From Microbacterium invictum (GTDB lineage Bacteria; Actinomycetota; Actinomycetes; Actinomycetales; Microbacteriaceae): a DNA stretch of 64,000 bases. A program made the translations under genes and the position numbers. Below are positions 60,833-64,000 of this stretch, piece by piece; positions within the stretch are counted from its first letter, which is position 1, and each line of letters begins with the position of its first letter. The notes beneath the pieces are model-generated. The model worked only from the letters and a program-made list of their open reading frames with translations. It ran no database searches and was not told where the DNA came from. The stretch lies in contig NZ_CP139779.1 of assembly GCF_034421375.1 (NCBI RefSeq), forward strand, positions 2,356,001-2,420,000, read 5' to 3'.

Positions 60833-63780
60833 TCAAGCATGCGCGGGAGTGTCGGGGAGAAGGATGCGGCGCGGCTCGCCTCCCGCCTGCCGCACCCACG
60901 CTCTCCCGCGACCCGTGTGGCAGTAGGGCGGCAGCTCGCGGTCGGCCGTGAGCATCCGGTACTCGGGCCCGCAGGGCGCGTCGACGACGAGATCGTGGTC
61001 GGACCGGATCAGCGCGAGGGTGCGCCAGTGGCGCTGCCATTCGTCGGGTTCGCCGACCACGACGATGCGGCCGGTGCGACTGCCCCGCTCCACACCGGCA
61101 TCGTAGGCGTCGAGATCGATCAGCGCGGCTCCCCTTGCCTCCCAGGCTCGAAGGGCTGCGCGCGCCTGCGGCGAGCGCCGGGTCACGAATCCGGTCAGCG
61201 CCCGCGCCTGCCAGACCTCGGGCGAGACGGGTGGACCGCCGATCGCGCCCTCGAACGCCGTCGCGACCTGGATGGCGGTGCCGTCCATCGTGCCGCGCCC
61301 GGGCAGAGCTCGGGGCTCCCACCCGGCCGGGTCGCCGCCCAGAGCGACGTGGTCGGCCCGAGAGGCGGTCGAGAGCAGGACCCGGGTGGAAGCGAGGTCC
61401 GCCAGACGCGCCACACCGCCGGTCAGCCGCTGCGCCGTCAGCGCCATCAGAGCGCCGTCGCCTCCGGCCCCGCGGAGGAGATCCTCGAGGCGGTGGAGGA
61501 TCTCGCCGGCGTAATCCGCCGGATAGCGCCCGACCAGCGCGTCGACGTCGTCGACCAGGATGAGCCTCGGCGCCGGCTGCTCGGTCCGCGCGGCGTCCAC
61601 GAGCTCCGCGACGACATCCCACGCCGTCTCGGGATCGGCGGGCACCCAGGTCGTGCGGTCAGGACACTGAGCGCCGAGCGTCTGGAGGGCGGTCGTCCGC
61701 CCGCTGCCGCTCCGTCCGAGGAAGACGACTCCGGCAGATCGGCCGTCGAGCATCGCGGGCCGCTGCCGCTGCTCATCGGGTTCATCGAGGAGCCCGAGGA
61801 TCAGCGGCACCCCGGCCCCCGACCCGGTGCTGGCCGGCCCCCTGAGGTCGGACACCCCGAGGTCGGGCACCCTGAGGTCGTCGAGATCGACCCGCGACGG
61901 CAGCGCCGGAAGCCACGATCGACGCGGCACCGGGCCCTCGGCGGAGCCGATCACCGCGGCGACGTCGTCCGGTCCGGCGAGAGCGACACGGAATCGCCGA
62001 GGTGCGGCGTCGACGCTCCGGCGCACCCAGGCCGTGCCCCGCTCGGTCCCCGTCGCCACCGGGCGCGCCGCGTCCTCCGTCCCCAGGACCGCCCGGCTGT
62101 CGGCGGGATCGACCACCCGCAGGCTCAGCCGGAGCGGGAGATTCGCCCACAGGCCCTCGCGGATTACACCCGTGGTGCGCTGGGTGCCGAGGATCAGGTG
62201 CATGCCGAGCGCCCGCCCCCGCGCCGCGAGATCGGTGAACAGGGCCTGGAGTTCGGGATGATCGGCCAGGAGCGCGGCGAACTCGTCGACGACGACGACC
62301 AGTCGGGGCAGCTCCGCCCGGTCATCGGAGATGTCCCGGGCGCCGGTCCGGGAGAGCTCGCCCTCGCGCCACCGGATCTCCGCCCGGAGGCTGTCGATCG
62401 CCCGACGGGCTCCTGCGGGGTCGAGGTCGGTGATGACGCCGGTGACGTGGGGCAGGCCGCGAGTCGCTGGAAGGCGGTTCCGCCCTTGAAGTCGGCGAGG
62501 AGGAAGGTGACCTCGCGAGTGGAGTAGCGCGCGCACAGGGCCAGCACCCAGGTGACGAGGAGCTCGCTCTTGCCCGATCCCGTCATGCCGGTGACCACGG
62601 CGTGCGGACCGTCCTCGACGAGATCCACCGACACCGCTGCGCGGTCGCGTCCGATGGTCGCGACGAGCCCGGCTGTCGGCGTCGCCGCCTCGCCGGCTCC
62701 GAGATCGGAGAGGAGCAGCGGGCCGTCGTCGCCGGGATCGCCCCACGTGCGCGCGGCCCGCCGGGCCAGCTCGTCGGCGATCGCCGTCGCCTGCGCACGA
62801 CCGACCGCTTCCGGGCGGATCTCGTACGTCTCGCCTCCGATGTCGGCATGCCCTCGATCCGGCTCGTCGACGCGCAGGACGATCGCGCAGCCGGGCGGCG
62901 GCGGTTCGCCCGGCTCCACCCGGACGATGCGGATGTCTGCGCCGTCGTCGGCATCCGCTCCTCCGGCTCGCAGGGCGAGGGTCCGCCCGGCGGCTACTCG
63001 GCGGTGCGGGAGCCGCGCGAGCCACATCTCGTCGTCGTCGGCCGATGGCAGCACCGAGAATGTTCCGGGGGGATGCACGAGGCACGCCTGCAGCACCAGG
63101 GCCCGGACGATCGCCGCACTCACCACCGGTGGCCCGATGACGGCGATCCCACCCGCCAGCGGCACCGCGATCGGCGCATCCTCGAGTACTGTCGCGCGGC
63201 GGCGCAGCTCGCCCGAGCGCGGATCACCCTTTCCGCCGGTGACGCGCACCGCGCTCGGGATGCGTCCCCGGCCGACGACCACGGTGTCTCCGCGATCGCG
63301 ATGGGCACGCCAGACCTCGGCCTCCGATCCCACGAGCCGCGCGACGTCGGGGTGGACGCCCCACCATCGTTCGCGCTCCCTGCCGTGGCGCGAAGCCACC
63401 GCACGTGCCACGTCCGCGCGCACCCTCGCGCTCGACCGCTCGGCCGTGCGACGATCGCGCCGGGCGGTGCGGGCGGCATCGGCGATCGACGCGATGGCGA
63501 TGAGGGGACCGAGAGCAGCGAGCCACAGCGCGAGGATCGACCCGGTGACCAGCCACAGCGCGCCCGCTCCGAGGATCGGGACCGTCGAGGCCACGATCGG
63601 CAGGGGCGGCCGGGCCGGGCGCTCCCACGCGTCATCGAGGTGGAGAACCTCGTCGGGGGCCGGGTCGTCGCTGACGATCGCGGGCGGAGCATTCCCCTTC
63701 CGCGCGACGGACCCGGGCGGCCGGGTCGGTGGCGGCGCCGTCAGAGGGGAAGCCGGGGGCAGCGGAGTGAACGAGGACAC
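60833..63780 (-). CDS. FtsK/SpoIIIE (EccC-like) ATPase, with an apparent one-base deletion
   Basis: From the GTG at 63780 the frame encodes two membrane helices (LPIVASTVPILGAGALWLVTG; ILALWLAALGPLIAIASIA), a ~300-residue region and an FtsK-type ATPase (Walker A GMTGSGKSELL; DFKGGTAFQRLAA). At about 62455 the frame is lost; the next frame continues in register with LPHVTGVITDLD, Walker B LVVVVDEFAALL, ILGTQRTTGV and a second, weaker ATPase (FLGRSGSGRTTAL; RLILVDDVDALV). Adding one base restores a ~982-aa protein. EccC proteins drive type VII secretion of WXG100 proteins. It is followed (upstream on this strand) by a PP2C gene. Confidence 0.82.
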
Positions 63781-63846
63781 CCACCCACCCTGGACGCGCG
63801 GCGCACGCGTGGCGTGCGTCAGCGTCGATCGGTGGAGAACTCGTGC

Positions 63847-64000
63847 TCAGGCCGAGGCTGTGGAGGAGTCGACGTCGGCGGTCGCTCCGGCGGCGCTCTC
63901 GCGCAGCGAGACGTTCACCACGATGATCGTGATGTTGTCGCGGCCGCCGTTCTCCAGCGCGGCATCCAGCATCGCCCCCACCGCACCCGCCGGGTCGTCG
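63847..64000 (-). CDS. PP2C-type serine/threonine phosphatase, C-terminal fragment
   Basis: Only the last ~50 residues are in the window; the gene begins beyond base 64000. The visible part ends with MLDAALENGGRDNITIIVV, whose G-G-R-D-N-I-T motif contains the metal-binding Asp near the end of PP2C phosphatases, then a Ser/Ala-rich tail. In actinobacteria such phosphatases often sit with FHA and kinase genes beside FtsK/EccC secretion genes, which fits the neighbour. Confidence 0.8.
   Translation of the reverse strand, partial: DDPAGAVGAMLDAALENGGRDNITIIVVNVSLRESAAGATADVDSSTASA

Overview
This window is a stretch of a high-GC actinobacterial chromosome with no sign of a plasmid, prophage or insertion sequence. 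Gene content and order (deoC next to a complete and a half-length aldehyde dehydrogenase; dxr, rseP, ispG, proS, nusA, ylxR, infB, rbfA, truB and ribF all on the minus strand in that order; fused TrpE-TrpG; many PrsW, DUF1206, DUF222/HNH and PhoX-type genes) point to the Microbacteriaceae, most like Microbacterium. That assignment is inferred from gene families and not from a database search. No rRNA, tRNA, CRISPR array or transposase was seen.

Layout. Bases 1-31000 are mostly housekeeping and accessory metabolism: a flavin oxidoreductase coupled to a cut-off fructosamine-kinase-like gene, an acyltransferase, a 2OG-Fe(II) oxygenase, rpsO with a strong terminator, an AraC regulator divergent from an NAD(P)-binding protein, a PrsW protease divergent from a fumarylacetoacetate-hydrolase-like enzyme, aspA, a phosphodiesterase, a Pit phosphate transporter, an MFS exporter coupled to an oligopeptidase-B-like S9 peptidase, 6-phosphofructokinase, an SNF2-type helicase, a lipoprotein, a second MFS exporter, the deoC-ALDH-half-ALDH operon, and ribF-two small membrane genes-truB-uridine kinase, with mutY divergent. 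Bases 32000-55200 carry the minus-strand isoprenoid/translation backbone (rbfA, infB, ylxR, nusA, proS, ispG, rseP, dxr). It is interrupted by islands: an HdeD-lipase fusion with PhoX and DUF1206, an ACC deaminase, a tryptophan-attenuated anthranilate synthase, a DUF222/HNH gene, a copper-associated YcnI pair and an orphan Mur ligase. rimP, usually next to nusA, is not at this locus. Bases 55200-64000 hold an FKBP lipoprotein, an acylglycerophosphate acyltransferase, a 526-bp repeat-filled intergenic region, an OsmC-like peroxidase, asparaginase, an APC permease, and an FtsK/EccC-type ATPase with the tail of a PP2C phosphatase, probably the edge of a type VII-like secretion cluster.

Expression style. 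At least nineteen starts are preceded by a TANNNT box (most often TAGGCT) ending exactly 6-8 bases before the start codon with no Shine-Dalgarno, the pattern expected for leaderless mRNAs. Other genes have ordinary GGAGG-like sites or ATGA/GTGA overlaps. The best-supported regulatory element is a complete trp attenuator: leader peptide MLAHWWLTA with two adjacent Trp codons, and mutually exclusive hairpins ending in a terminator.

Two genes, infB and the FtsK-like gene, are each split by one missing base in a G/C-rich stretch. Because infB is essential, sequencing or assembly error is the likeliest explanation for that one. The least explained item is an array of four ~73-bp tandem repeats between plsC and the OsmC-like gene.
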